Below, piece by piece: positions 1 to 5,529 of a stretch of 5,529 bases of DNA (positions are counted from its first letter, which is position 1; every line of letters starts with the position of its first letter). Below the pieces are notes generated by a model. The model saw only the letters and a list, made by a program, of their open reading frames with translations. It did no database searches and was not told the DNA's origin. Position numbers and translations under genes: made by a program. Origin of the DNA: Acidimicrobiia bacterium (GTDB lineage Bacteria > Actinomycetota > Acidimicrobiia > Spongiisociales > ZC4RG35); the NCBI GenBank assembly GCA_030623125.1, contig JAUXMQ010000098.1, positions 1 to 5,529 of the forward strand, written 5' to 3'.

Positions 1-1238
1 ATGCCTGGTCGGTCTTTACCCCTGCTCTCCGTGATGCAGGGTGGAGTCGGGTGGAAACACAAGTGGTTTTCTCGGTCGGCCTAGCTTCCTTTGCCCTGGT
101 CATGGTGCTGGCAGGTAAGAAACTCGCCGTGTGGGGGCCTCGACGTCTGGCTATCGCCAGCGGTGTGACCCTGGGTGCCGGCTATCTTCTCGCCGCCCTC
201 GGTGGTGGGACTGGATTCTGGCCCGTTCTGATCGGTGTCGGACTGGTCGGGGGTGCGGGAATCGGGGTCGGGTACGTCGTTCCGATAGCGGTTGGCATGC
301 GTTGGTTTCCCGACAGGAAGGGGATGATCACCGGCGTTGCTGTCGCCGGCTTCGGGTTTGGCGCTCTTGGATGGATAAGGCTGGCCGGTGACTGGGGAGA
401 TCTCATCGCACGGTTCGGTCTCGACGGAACTTTCGCCATCTACGGAGTGATCTTCGCTTCACTGGTGCTTCTCGGAAGTGCGTGGATGACGTTCCCCCCG
501 GAGGGCTGGCTTCCCGACGGTTTTGTCGCCCCGGAGGGCGCCGACTCCGGCACCGTCAACTTCACGTCGAAGGAGATGCTGAGAACCCCCCAGTTCCACC
601 TCATCTCACTTACCTTCGCGGTGAGCGCGGGAGCAGGGCTGATGGCTATCGGCTTGATGAAGCTGTATCCGGTAGAAGCTTTGATGACGGGCGGGATGTC
701 CTCTGTTGAGGCAAACGCAGCGGCCGGGACTGCGATGGCCGTGTTCTTCAGTCTTGCCAACGGTGTTGGCCGTCTTGTCTGGGGAACGCTGAGCGATCGT
801 TTCGGCCGCAAGCTATCGATCATTGTGATGGCTGCCAGTCAGGGAGTGCTGATGTTCGCCTTCATCCCCATGGCAGGATTCGAATACTCGTTGTATCTGG
901 CCGCTGCTCTGATCGGCTTCAACTTCGGTGGCAACTTCGCCCTCTTTCCCGCGATCACGGCTGATCGCTTCGGCAACACTGCCGTGGGTGCCAACTATCC
1001 GTGGGTGTTCCTCGCCTACGGGGTCGGCGGAATCCTCTTTCCGATTCTCGGAGGGTGGCTGGGCGATGTGGGCAACTTCCCACTTGTCTTCGCGATCTGT
1101 GGCGCGGCGTGTGTCATTGGAGCAATCGCGGCGTTCCTGGTGTTTCCCCCGCATCATGATGAGGCTGAGCATCGATTCACCATCAAGCGCTTCCTGCACA
1201 ACGCTCACATTTTCGAAGACGAGTCAGCAACCGTCTAG
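1..1238 (+). CDS. MFS transporter, OFA (oxalate/formate antiporter-like) group; 5' end cut by window edge
   Basis: This is the C-terminal 411 residues of a 12-helix major facilitator. The frame is open from base 3 to the TAG at 1236-1238. The GTG at 51 is only an internal valine: the codons before it read AWSVFTPALRDAGWSR, which matches the segment after TM1 in OFA proteins (typically YAWSVF..., and bases 1-2 'at' would fit Tyr). Helix 1 and the true start therefore lie outside, perhaps 20-30 residues upstream. Numbering from that Ala: a degenerate motif A after TM2 (GKKLAVWGPRR, 38-48, lacking the usual Asp); the TM4-5 loop WFPDRKGMITG (101-111), typical of OFA and monocarboxylate carriers; a full motif A, GTLSDRFGRK (261-270); and FNFGGNFALFPAITADRFG (306-324). 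The tail is hydrophilic and cytoplasmic. Its role is probably uptake or exchange of a small carboxylate across the inner membrane; the substrate is not determinable. It ends convergently with hsp20. Confidence 0.9.
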   Translation, partial: AWSVFTPALRDAGWSRVETQVVFSVGLASFALVMVLAGKKLAVWGPRRLAIASGVTLGAGYLLAALGGGTGFWPVLIGVGLVGGAGIGVGYVVPIAVGMRWFPDRKGMITGVAVAGFGFGALGWIRLAGDWGDLIARFGLDGTFAIYGVIFASLVLLGSAWMTFPPEGWLPDGFVAPEGADSGTVNFTSKEMLRTPQFHLISLTFAVSAGAGLMAIGLMKLYPVEALMTGGMSSVEANAAAGTAMAVFFSLANGVGRLVWGTLSDRFGRKLSIIVMAASQGVLMFAFIPMAGFEYSLYLAAALIGFNFGGNFALFPAITADRFGNTAVGANYPWVFLAYGVGGILFPILGGWLGDVGNFPLVFAICGAACVIGAIAAFLVFPPHHDEAEHRFTIKRFLHNAHIFEDESATV

Positions 1239-1279
1239 GGGAGAGCCCGAGGCGCGGCGTGTAGTCACACCATTGAGGA

Positions 1280-1311
1280 GCGGGGCGGTCAGCCACCGCC
1301 GACCGCCCCGC
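1280..1311. terminator. GC-rich hairpin between convergent genes, possible bidirectional terminator
   Basis: An 11-bp perfect inverted repeat (1280-1290 GCGGGGCGGTC with 1301-1311) with a 10-nt loop sits in the 88-bp gap between the transporter stop and the hsp20 stop. It could end transcripts from both sides. Neither side has a real T-tract (CCCTCGTTGC follows on the + strand), so it may act as a Rho-aided or 3'-stabilising stem rather than a strict intrinsic terminator. Confidence 0.6.
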
Positions 1312-1326
1312 CCTCGTTGCTCGGGT

Positions 1327-1785
1327 CTAAGCCGGGGTCGGGCTACGAACCTCTACCTTGACTTTTCGGGGCTCGGCGACATGTTCGTCGGGCATCGGAA
1401 CCATCACAGTGAGGATCCCGTTGTCGTAGTCGGCACGGATCTTGTCCGTGTCCACTCCTTCAGGGAGTATCACATCCCGTTGGAAGGAGCCGTAGCGGCA
1501 TTCCCGGAGATAACGGTTGTCTTCGCTGATCTCCTTCTCCATCTTCTTCTCACCCTTGATGTGGAGAACGTTCTCCTCCACCTCGATGGTGAGTTCTTCG
1601 GACGGGTCGATTCCGGGGATCTCAGTCCGCACGAAGAGCTTTCCCTCCTCTTCGTAGACATCGGTCGACGGTCTCCACTCGAAACCCTCGAGGAAGGGTC
1701 GTGTGTGGAATCGACTCATCATGTCCTGCATCTCTCGCTCGAGAGATGTGAAGGCGCTGAATGGCGCCCACCGTGTTCTGGCCAT
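1327..1785 (-). CDS. Small heat shock protein, Hsp20/alpha-crystallin family
   Basis: This is a 152-residue ATP-independent holdase chaperone that binds unfolding proteins in the cytoplasm, usually as large oligomers. The start is the ATG at 1785-1783, giving MARTRWAPFSAF: it has a strong AAAGGAG at 1797-1791 and begins like other bacterial Hsp20s. A longer in-frame start at 1839 would add 18 residues that do not look like the family and would run through the ribosome binding site. The N-terminal region (1-37) is aromatic and Met-rich, with FTSLEREMQDMMSRF. The alpha-crystallin domain spans about 38-131, starting at WRPSTDVYEEEGKLFVRTEIPG and ending with the signature A118-x4-G123-I-L125 (ADYDNGIL). 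The tail carries VKVEV (142-146), an I/V-x-I/V type oligomerisation motif. The gene is monocistronic, divergent from the cimA leader. I saw no convincing CIRCE or HAIR operator upstream, so heat control is not evident from sequence. Confidence 0.95.
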   Translation of the reverse strand: MARTRWAPFSAFTSLEREMQDMMSRFHTRPFLEGFEWRPSTDVYEEEGKLFVRTEIPGIDPSEELTIEVEENVLHIKGEKKMEKEISEDNRYLRECRYGSFQRDVILPEGVDTDKIRADYDNGILTVMVPMPDEHVAEPRKVKVEVRSPTPA

Positions 1786-1790
1786 TCCTT

Positions 1791-1797
1791 CTCCTTT
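1791..1797 (-). promoter_or_regulatory. Ribosome binding site of hsp20 (decides the start)
   Basis: On the minus strand the sequence AAAGGAG is followed by AAGGA and then the ATG at 1785. This places a near-perfect Shine-Dalgarno at normal spacing before the 152-residue start and argues against the upstream ATG at 1839. Confidence 0.8.
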
Positions 1798-1902
1798 CGT
1801 TATCGAGACGACAGGCCATGCCCATACATAGGCCAACATCCGGTGGAGCGCCAGAGTCGTAGGTCACATTCCTGGCACCGCGTGAGTCACCGGCGGATGG
1901 CC

Positions 1903-1931
1903 TTGACCTCCGCCCGTCTATTCGGCATACT
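1903..1931 (+). promoter_or_regulatory. Sigma70-like promoter of the cimA leader
   Basis: TTGACC at 1903-1908 matches the -35 consensus at 5 of 6 positions, and CATACT at 1926-1931 matches the -10 at 4 of 6. The spacer is exactly 17 bp. Transcription would start around 1938-1942, at or a few bases before the ATG of the Ile-rich leader peptide. It is predicted from sequence only. Its position relative to leader and terminator makes it more credible than the motif match alone. Confidence 0.55.
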
Positions 1932-1941
1932 TCCGGGTCTG

Positions 1942-1980
1942 ATGGATCACGCAGCTAACACCATCATCATTATCGAATAG
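1942..1980 (+). CDS. Isoleucine-rich leader peptide of the cimA attenuator
   Basis: This 12-codon reading frame encodes MDHAANTIIIIE and stops at TAG 1978-1980. It has four consecutive isoleucine codons (ATC ATC ATT ATC, 1963-1974). A hairpin follows the stop directly, and an intrinsic terminator lies 26-49 nt beyond it, just before a gene for isoleucine synthesis. This is the layout of amino-acid leader peptides such as those of ilv operons: when charged Ile-tRNA is scarce, the ribosome stalls on these codons and changes folding of the downstream RNA. No good Shine-Dalgarno precedes the ATG (only GGG at 1935-1937). The predicted transcript start falls at about the ATG, so translation may be leaderless. 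In-frame ATG 1897 or GTG 1882 would give longer versions (27 or 32 residues), but would place the promoter inside the frame and also lack a strong binding site. The peptide itself probably has no function beyond being translated. Confidence 0.8.
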   Translation: MDHAANTIIIIE

Positions 1981-2004
1981 GCGCAGCCCAAGACCGGCCG
2001 CGCC
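1980..2004 (+). promoter_or_regulatory. Leader-RNA hairpin (probable pause or competitor stem)
   Basis: GGCGC (1980-1984) pairs with GCGCC (2000-2004), and GCC (1986-1988) with GGC (1996-1998), across one A/C mismatch. The loop is 7 nt. The 5' arm starts on the last base of the leader stop codon, so a ribosome stalled at the Ile codons or resting at the stop would partly or fully cover it. It is a natural candidate for the RNA element whose folding depends on ribosome position. Confidence 0.6.
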
Positions 2005-2005
2005 C

Positions 2006-2036
2006 AATCCTCTGTCACCGCAGGGGATTTTTCTTT
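2006..2036 (+). terminator. Intrinsic terminator in the cimA leader (attenuator)
   Basis: AATCCTCTG (2006-2014) pairs with CAGGGGATT (2021-2029) as a 9-bp stem with one G-U pair and a 6-nt loop. It runs into a T-tract (2028-2036, 8 of 9 T). It ends 20 bases before the cimA ATG. No + strand protein gene other than the leader peptide lies between this terminator and the transporter stop 770 bp upstream, so its evident role is conditional termination of the cimA transcript. Confidence 0.8.
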
Positions 2037-2047
2037 GAGCATCGCTT

Positions 2048-2052
2048 GGAGG
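2048..2052 (+). promoter_or_regulatory. Ribosome binding site of cimA
   Basis: GGAGG lies 4 nt before ATG 2057. It is downstream of the leader terminator stem, so read-through transcripts carry a free, strong site. Confidence 0.75.
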
Positions 2053-2056
2053 CGAG

Positions 2057-3649
2057 ATGACACTCGAGATCTATGACACGACCCTTCGGGACGGGTCCCA
2101 ACAGGTTGGGATCAGTCTCACGGTCAATGACAAGCTGAGAATCGCCGGACTGCTGGACGATCTCGGAGTTGCCTTCATCGAGGGGGGATGGCCGGGAGCC
2201 AATCAGAAAGACACCAAGTTCTTCAAGCGAGCCAGGACCGAACTGGATCTGACCACGGCCACCTTGACGGCCTTTGGCTCAACGCGGAGACCGCGAGGCG
2301 ACGCCGCCTCCGACGATCAGCTGCGAGCCCTGCTCGACGCCGAAACCGAACATGTCTGCATCGTCGGCAAGACCTGGGATTATCACGTGTCCGAAGCATT
2401 GCGAATCGACCTCGATGAGGGTGTGCGAATGGTGGGTGAGTCGATTGAGTTCCTCAAGGGACACGGGCGTCGGGTCTTTTTCGACGCCGAGCACTTTTTC
2501 GACGGATACGCATCCAATTCGGGGTTCGCTCTCGATGTGCTTCGGGCAGCTCATGATGCAGGTGCGGAACGTCTTGTCCTGTGCGACACCAACGGTGGCA
2601 CATTGCCCACGGCGACGACTGCGGTGATTACGGAAGTTCAGAGGACGTTTGCCGACGCCTCCATCGGCGTCCATTATCACAATGATGGAGGGACGGCCGT
2701 CGCCGCCTCGATCGCCGCTGTCGAAGCAGGCGTCACTCAGGTCCAGGGTTGCATCAACGGGTACGGAGAGCGCACCGGAAATGCCGATCTCTCGACTCTG
2801 ATTCCTGACCTACAGCTCAAGAAGGGTCTCAGGCCGATAGAGGGTGACCTCGGTCTTCTCACTCCCATTTCTCACCACATCGCCGAAATCGTCAATGTCT
2901 CCTTGGACCCGCATAGCCCGTACGTCGGGGCTTCGGCTTTTACCCATAAGGCGGGCCTTCATACCTCCGCGCTCGCTCGCCGATCCGACGCCTATGAACA
3001 CGAGAAACCCGATCAGGTGGGAAACAAGACCCGGATGGTGGTCAGCGAGCTCGGTGGAAAGGCGTCCGTTCTGGCCAAGGTCGAGGAGATGGGTCTCCAG
3101 GTCGACCACACCGGGGCGGCGGCGATCGTGGACAGGGTCAAGGAGTTGGAGCACGACGGCTATCACTTTGAGGCGGCTGATGGCTCGTTCGAACTGCTGG
3201 TTCGGAGGCTTGGAGGCTGGTCCAACCCATTCTTCGATCTGGAAGCCTTCCATGTCCAGTCGGACTTTCGCTCCGGTCAGAGCATTGTCTCGGAGGCGAC
3301 TCTCGAGCTTGTGGTGGATGGCTCGCGGCGGGTGACCGTTGGTGAAGGCGTGGGTCCTGTCCATGCCCTCGACCAGGCGCTGCGTGCTGCCCTGCGCGAC
3401 CGGTACCCCGAAGTCGACGTTCTGAGGCTCACCGACTATCGGGTGAGGGTGCTCGACAGCGCGGATGGGACTTCAGCAAGAGTTCGCGTGCTTATCGAGA
3501 CTGCCAACCGTGTCTCGTCATGGGGGACGATCGGTGTCCATGAGAACATCATCGAAGCCTCGTGGAATGCATTGTCCGAGGGGCTTGTGGTTGGTCTGCT
3601 TCGCCACGGCGGTGAGGAGCTACAGGGTGGCTCCGAGGTTGGAGGCTAA
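2057..3649 (+). CDS. cimA: Citramalate synthase
   Basis: This 530-residue cytoplasmic enzyme condenses pyruvate with acetyl-CoA to citramalate, the first step of the threonine-independent route to 2-oxobutyrate and isoleucine. The HMGL-like TIM barrel starts at once: YDTTLRDGSQ (6-15) holds the catalytic Arg11-Asp12, and IEGGWPGANQKD (41-52) is typical of this CimA subgroup. H206-Y-H208-N-D are the metal ligands, GYGERTGN is at 235-242, and AFTHKAGLH at 294-302. VGNKTRMVVSELGGK (321-335) leads into the linker. The C-terminal LeuA-type allosteric domain (about 390-520) ends with SSWGTIGVHENIIEASWNAL (487-506), also typical of CimA. In related enzymes this domain binds the feedback inhibitor, here expected to be isoleucine. 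Homology alone could leave 2-isopropylmalate synthase open, but the subgroup motifs, the length and the upstream Ile leader favour cimA. Expression is probably governed by the Ile attenuator. Its last 30 bases overlap the convergent thrA-type gene. Confidence 0.93.
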   Translation: MTLEIYDTTLRDGSQQVGISLTVNDKLRIAGLLDDLGVAFIEGGWPGANQKDTKFFKRARTELDLTTATLTAFGSTRRPRGDAASDDQLRALLDAETEHVCIVGKTWDYHVSEALRIDLDEGVRMVGESIEFLKGHGRRVFFDAEHFFDGYASNSGFALDVLRAAHDAGAERLVLCDTNGGTLPTATTAVITEVQRTFADASIGVHYHNDGGTAVAASIAAVEAGVTQVQGCINGYGERTGNADLSTLIPDLQLKKGLRPIEGDLGLLTPISHHIAEIVNVSLDPHSPYVGASAFTHKAGLHTSALARRSDAYEHEKPDQVGNKTRMVVSELGGKASVLAKVEEMGLQVDHTGAAAIVDRVKELEHDGYHFEAADGSFELLVRRLGGWSNPFFDLEAFHVQSDFRSGQSIVSEATLELVVDGSRRVTVGEGVGPVHALDQALRAALRDRYPEVDVLRLTDYRVRVLDSADGTSARVRVLIETANRVSSWGTIGVHENIIEASWNALSEGLVVGLLRHGGEELQGGSEVGG

Positions 3650-5529
3650 ACGGAGGAGGTCGGCGAATACTCCTCCGGCGGTGACTTCGGGGCCGGCTCC
3701 GGGGCCTTGTACGACCAGGGGGTTGTCGTTGTAGCGAGCGGTCTGGAATTGGACGATGTTGTCGGTCAGGTGAATCCGCGCGAAGGGGTGGTCGGTTGGG
3801 TAGGAGCGCAGGGCAACCGAGCAGCCCTCTTCGGCGGTGATGGAGCCGACGAATCGGAGCACTTCTCCTCGTGATCTCGCATCCTCGACAAGGTCCGCCA
3901 TCTCGTCGTCGTGGTTTTCGAGCCGGTCGAGAAAGTTGTTCACCGAACCGTCTTCCAGCCCCTCGGGTACCAGCCCGTCGATCTCGAGGTCGGATAGATC
4001 CAAATCCATTCCGATCTCGCGGGCGAGGATGACCACTTTGCGGCCGACGTCGAGCCCGGATAGATCCTCCCGAGGATCCGGCTCGGTGTATCCCTTTACC
4101 CAAGCTTGGCGAACTATCTCCGAGAAGGGTTTGGTTCCGTCGAAACTGTTGAAGAGATACGACAGTGTGCCGGACAGGATGCCCTCTATACGCCGGATCT
4201 CGTCACCGGTTTGCACTAGATCGCGGAGAGTCTGCAGGATGGGAAGTGCGGCACCCACGGTGGTCTCGTAGAGGTAGTGAGCGTCGGCTCGCCGCCCGTG
4301 CTCCCGCAGCGAGCGGTAGTAATCGAGAGTCCCGGTGTTGGCCTTCTTGTTTGGGGTTATGACGTGAATCCCCCCAGAAAGCCAGTCCAGATACCGTGAT
4401 CCCACGTTCTCACTTGCTGTGCAGTCGATGATCACCGCATGGGGCACCGATTCGGTGTGGACATGCGCGGCCAGTTCATCGAGGTCGGCGGGTATGGCTT
4501 CTTTGTCGAGACGCTCCCGCCAGCTCGAGAGCTCGATCGGGGCTTGGTCCACAATCATCTTCTTGGTGGCACAGATCGCCCGTACTCGCAGGTCGACCCC
4601 GAATTCCTCGAGAAGCCACTCGCTTCTGGCAGCCAACTGGTCGAGAAAAGCCGACCCGACGTGACCGGGTCCGATGAGACCTATCGAAAGCGTCTGTTTG
4701 GAGAGGTAGAACCCGGCGTGTGCTGCTCGCAGGGCCTTGGCGGCGTCGGTCTCGTCGATCACGACGGAGATGTTCCGCTCCGACGATCCCTGGGCGATGG
4801 CCCTCACGTTGACCCCGGCTCTTGCCAGGGCGCCGAAGAAGCCGGCGGCGACACCCGGTGTGCCCGACATGGTGTCCCCGACCACGGCGAGAATCGTGCA
4901 GCTCTCGGTGACTTCCAGGGTCTGGATCCCCCGGGTTCGCTCTGTCTCAAAAACGGTTTCGATCGTCGAGCTTGCCAGGAGCGCCTGGTCTTGGGGTATG
5001 GCGAAACAGATCGAGTGTTCCGAACTTCCCTGGGAGATCATCACCACTGAGACGCCGGCGCGGCGAAGCCCGCCGAAGAGGCGTTCGCTGATACCGGGGA
5101 CCCCGACCATCGCTGAACCCTCCAGGTTGAGCAGGGCAACTGCACTGATGGAGGCAAACCCCTTCACCGGAGAGTCCGTCCTCGACTGAACATGAATCCG
5201 CGTTCCCGAACCGGACGGGTTGAACGTGTTGCGAATGTAGATCGGGATCTCCTCGGTGACCGCGGGTGTCATCGTGGCGGGATGGAGGACCTCCGCCCCG
5301 AAGTAGGCAAGCTCCATCGCCTCGTTGTACGAGAGCTCCTCGAGGACCTTCGCGTCGGGTACCAGTCGAGGGTCGGCGCTGAGGACACCGTCGACATCAG
5401 TCCAAATCGATATCTCCAACGACGACAGAAGGGCGGCGAAGATCGACGCCGAATAGTCGCTTCCATTACGGCCAAGGGTTATTGGCGACCCCTGTGAGTC
5501 CGACGCGATGAATCCGGTGATGACCAATA
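3620..5529 (-). CDS. thrA: Bifunctional aspartokinase/homoserine dehydrogenase, N-terminus cut by window edge
   Basis: The visible 635 residues cover the end of the kinase domain, two ACT regions and the full homoserine dehydrogenase, collinear with E. coli ThrA. About 190 kinase residues and the start lie beyond the right edge; the TTG at 5527 is an internal leucine. It makes aspartyl phosphate and reduces aspartate semialdehyde to homoserine for threonine, methionine and isoleucine. Fragment numbering: kinase motifs LGRNGSDYSA (18-27), WTDVDGVLSADPR (42-54) and NEAMELAYFGAEVLHP (68-83); ACT regions at about 128-195 and 210-270, with ISQGSSEHS (Q166) and IAQGSSERN (Q246) matching the glutamines linked to threonine binding in plant AK-HSD. 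The NAD(P) loop is GPGHVG (286-291). TPNKKAN (391-397), YETTVGAALP (420-429) and GILSGTLSYLFN (449-460) are dehydrogenase active-site motifs. GYTEPDPREDLSGLDVGRK (479-497) is the family signature. The C-terminus, GPGAGPEVTAGGVFADLLR, is canonical. Threonine feedback is likely. Confidence 0.95.
   Translation of the reverse strand, partial: LVITGFIASDSQGSPITLGRNGSDYSASIFAALLSSLEISIWTDVDGVLSADPRLVPDAKVLEELSYNEAMELAYFGAEVLHPATMTPAVTEEIPIYIRNTFNPSGSGTRIHVQSRTDSPVKGFASISAVALLNLEGSAMVGVPGISERLFGGLRRAGVSVVMISQGSSEHSICFAIPQDQALLASSTIETVFETERTRGIQTLEVTESCTILAVVGDTMSGTPGVAAGFFGALARAGVNVRAIAQGSSERNISVVIDETDAAKALRAAHAGFYLSKQTLSIGLIGPGHVGSAFLDQLAARSEWLLEEFGVDLRVRAICATKKMIVDQAPIELSSWRERLDKEAIPADLDELAAHVHTESVPHAVIIDCTASENVGSRYLDWLSGGIHVITPNKKANTGTLDYYRSLREHGRRADAHYLYETTVGAALPILQTLRDLVQTGDEIRRIEGILSGTLSYLFNSFDGTKPFSEIVRQAWVKGYTEPDPREDLSGLDVGRKVVILAREIGMDLDLSDLEIDGLVPEGLEDGSVNNFLDRLENHDDEMADLVEDARSRGEVLRFVGSITAEEGCSVALRSYPTDHPFARIHLTDNIVQFQTARYNDNPLVVQGPGAGPEVTAGGVFADLLRLASNLGATL
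3651..3677. repeat. 8-bp inverted repeat one base after the cimA stop
   Basis: CGGAGGAG (3651-3658) and CTCCTCCG (3670-3677) form a perfect stem with an 11-nt loop. It begins one base after the cimA TAA and lies inside the codons for the conserved GGVFADLLR of the opposite gene. No T-tract follows on the + strand. It could terminate or protect the cimA mRNA 3' end, or simply reflect codon choice for that peptide. Confidence 0.45.

Noticed and set aside
51..53. GTG start for the transporter giving a 395-residue protein
   Set aside because: The 16 codons before it continue a recognisable OFA sequence (AWSVFTPALRDAGWSR) to the window edge, so the gene is simply truncated here.
1786..1839. N-terminal extension of hsp20 from ATG 1839
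   Set aside because: It would translate through the strong Shine-Dalgarno, and the added residues do not resemble Hsp20 N-termini.
928..1980. 350-codon + strand frame across the transporter end and opposite hsp20
   Set aside because: It is a shadow of the transporter and the antisense of hsp20, with no family-like sequence. Only its last 12 codons, the Ile leader peptide, look functional.
1980..2036. T-box riboswitch for tRNA-Ile instead of a leader peptide
   Set aside because: There is no T-box bulge sequence and no room for the specifier stem I between promoter and terminator. The translated Ile run explains the sensing.
2810..3364. 184-codon minus-strand frame antisense to cimA
   Set aside because: No family resemblance, and the opposite strand carries well-conserved CimA motifs throughout.
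3549..4103. 184-codon minus-strand frame within the thrA-type gene
   Set aside because: It is Arg/Pro/Ser-rich, low-complexity out-of-frame translation of high-G+C coding DNA, and the overlapping frame is an unmistakable homoserine dehydrogenase.
4439..5050. 203-codon + strand frame antisense to thrA
   Set aside because: There is no recognisable domain. Long antisense frames are expected opposite GC-biased codons.
5525..5527. TTG as the start of the AK-HSD gene
   Set aside because: Kinase domains of this family need about 190 more N-terminal residues, including the KFGGTS motif, and the TTG sits in the conserved (L/V)VxTGFIA strand.

Overview
The window is chromosomal-looking DNA of high G+C (about 60% by eye). 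It holds four protein genes, two of them cut by the window edges, plus one short leader-peptide gene. Gene content and base composition would fit an actinobacterial or similar high-G+C lineage, but nothing here fixes the taxon. I see no phage, IS, CRISPR, tRNA or rRNA signals.

Layout from left to right: (1) positions 1-1238, + strand, the 3' part of an MFS transporter of the oxalate/formate antiporter-like (OFA) group. Its reading frame is open to the left edge, so its start lies outside. (2) A GC-rich hairpin at about 1280-1311 lies between this gene and a convergent neighbour. (3) 1327-1785, - strand, an Hsp20/alpha-crystallin small heat shock protein. (4) 1786-2056, a divergent intergenic region. 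It carries a sigma70-like promoter, a 12-codon leader peptide containing four consecutive isoleucine codons, a hairpin starting at the leader stop codon, and a textbook intrinsic terminator just before the next gene. (5) 2057-3649, + strand, citramalate synthase (cimA). (6) 3620-5529, - strand, the C-terminal three quarters of a bifunctional aspartokinase/homoserine dehydrogenase (thrA type). It runs off the right edge and overlaps the end of cimA by 30 bp, tail to tail.

The most interesting element is the leader before cimA. Promoter, Ile-Ile-Ile-Ile peptide and terminator with U-tract together form a ribosome-mediated transcription attenuator that would sense charged tRNA-Ile. This supports calling the downstream enzyme citramalate synthase (isoleucine route) rather than 2-isopropylmalate synthase (leucine route). 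The promoter geometry puts the transcript start at or within a few bases of the leader ATG, so the leader peptide may be read from a leaderless mRNA.

cimA and thrA feed the same intermediate. CimA starts the pyruvate + acetyl-CoA route to 2-oxobutyrate. AK-HSD supplies homoserine and threonine, which threonine dehydratase can convert to 2-oxobutyrate. The two alternative entries to isoleucine are thus encoded tail to tail with overlapping 3' ends, one apparently controlled by Ile attenuation and the other probably by threonine binding to its ACT domains.
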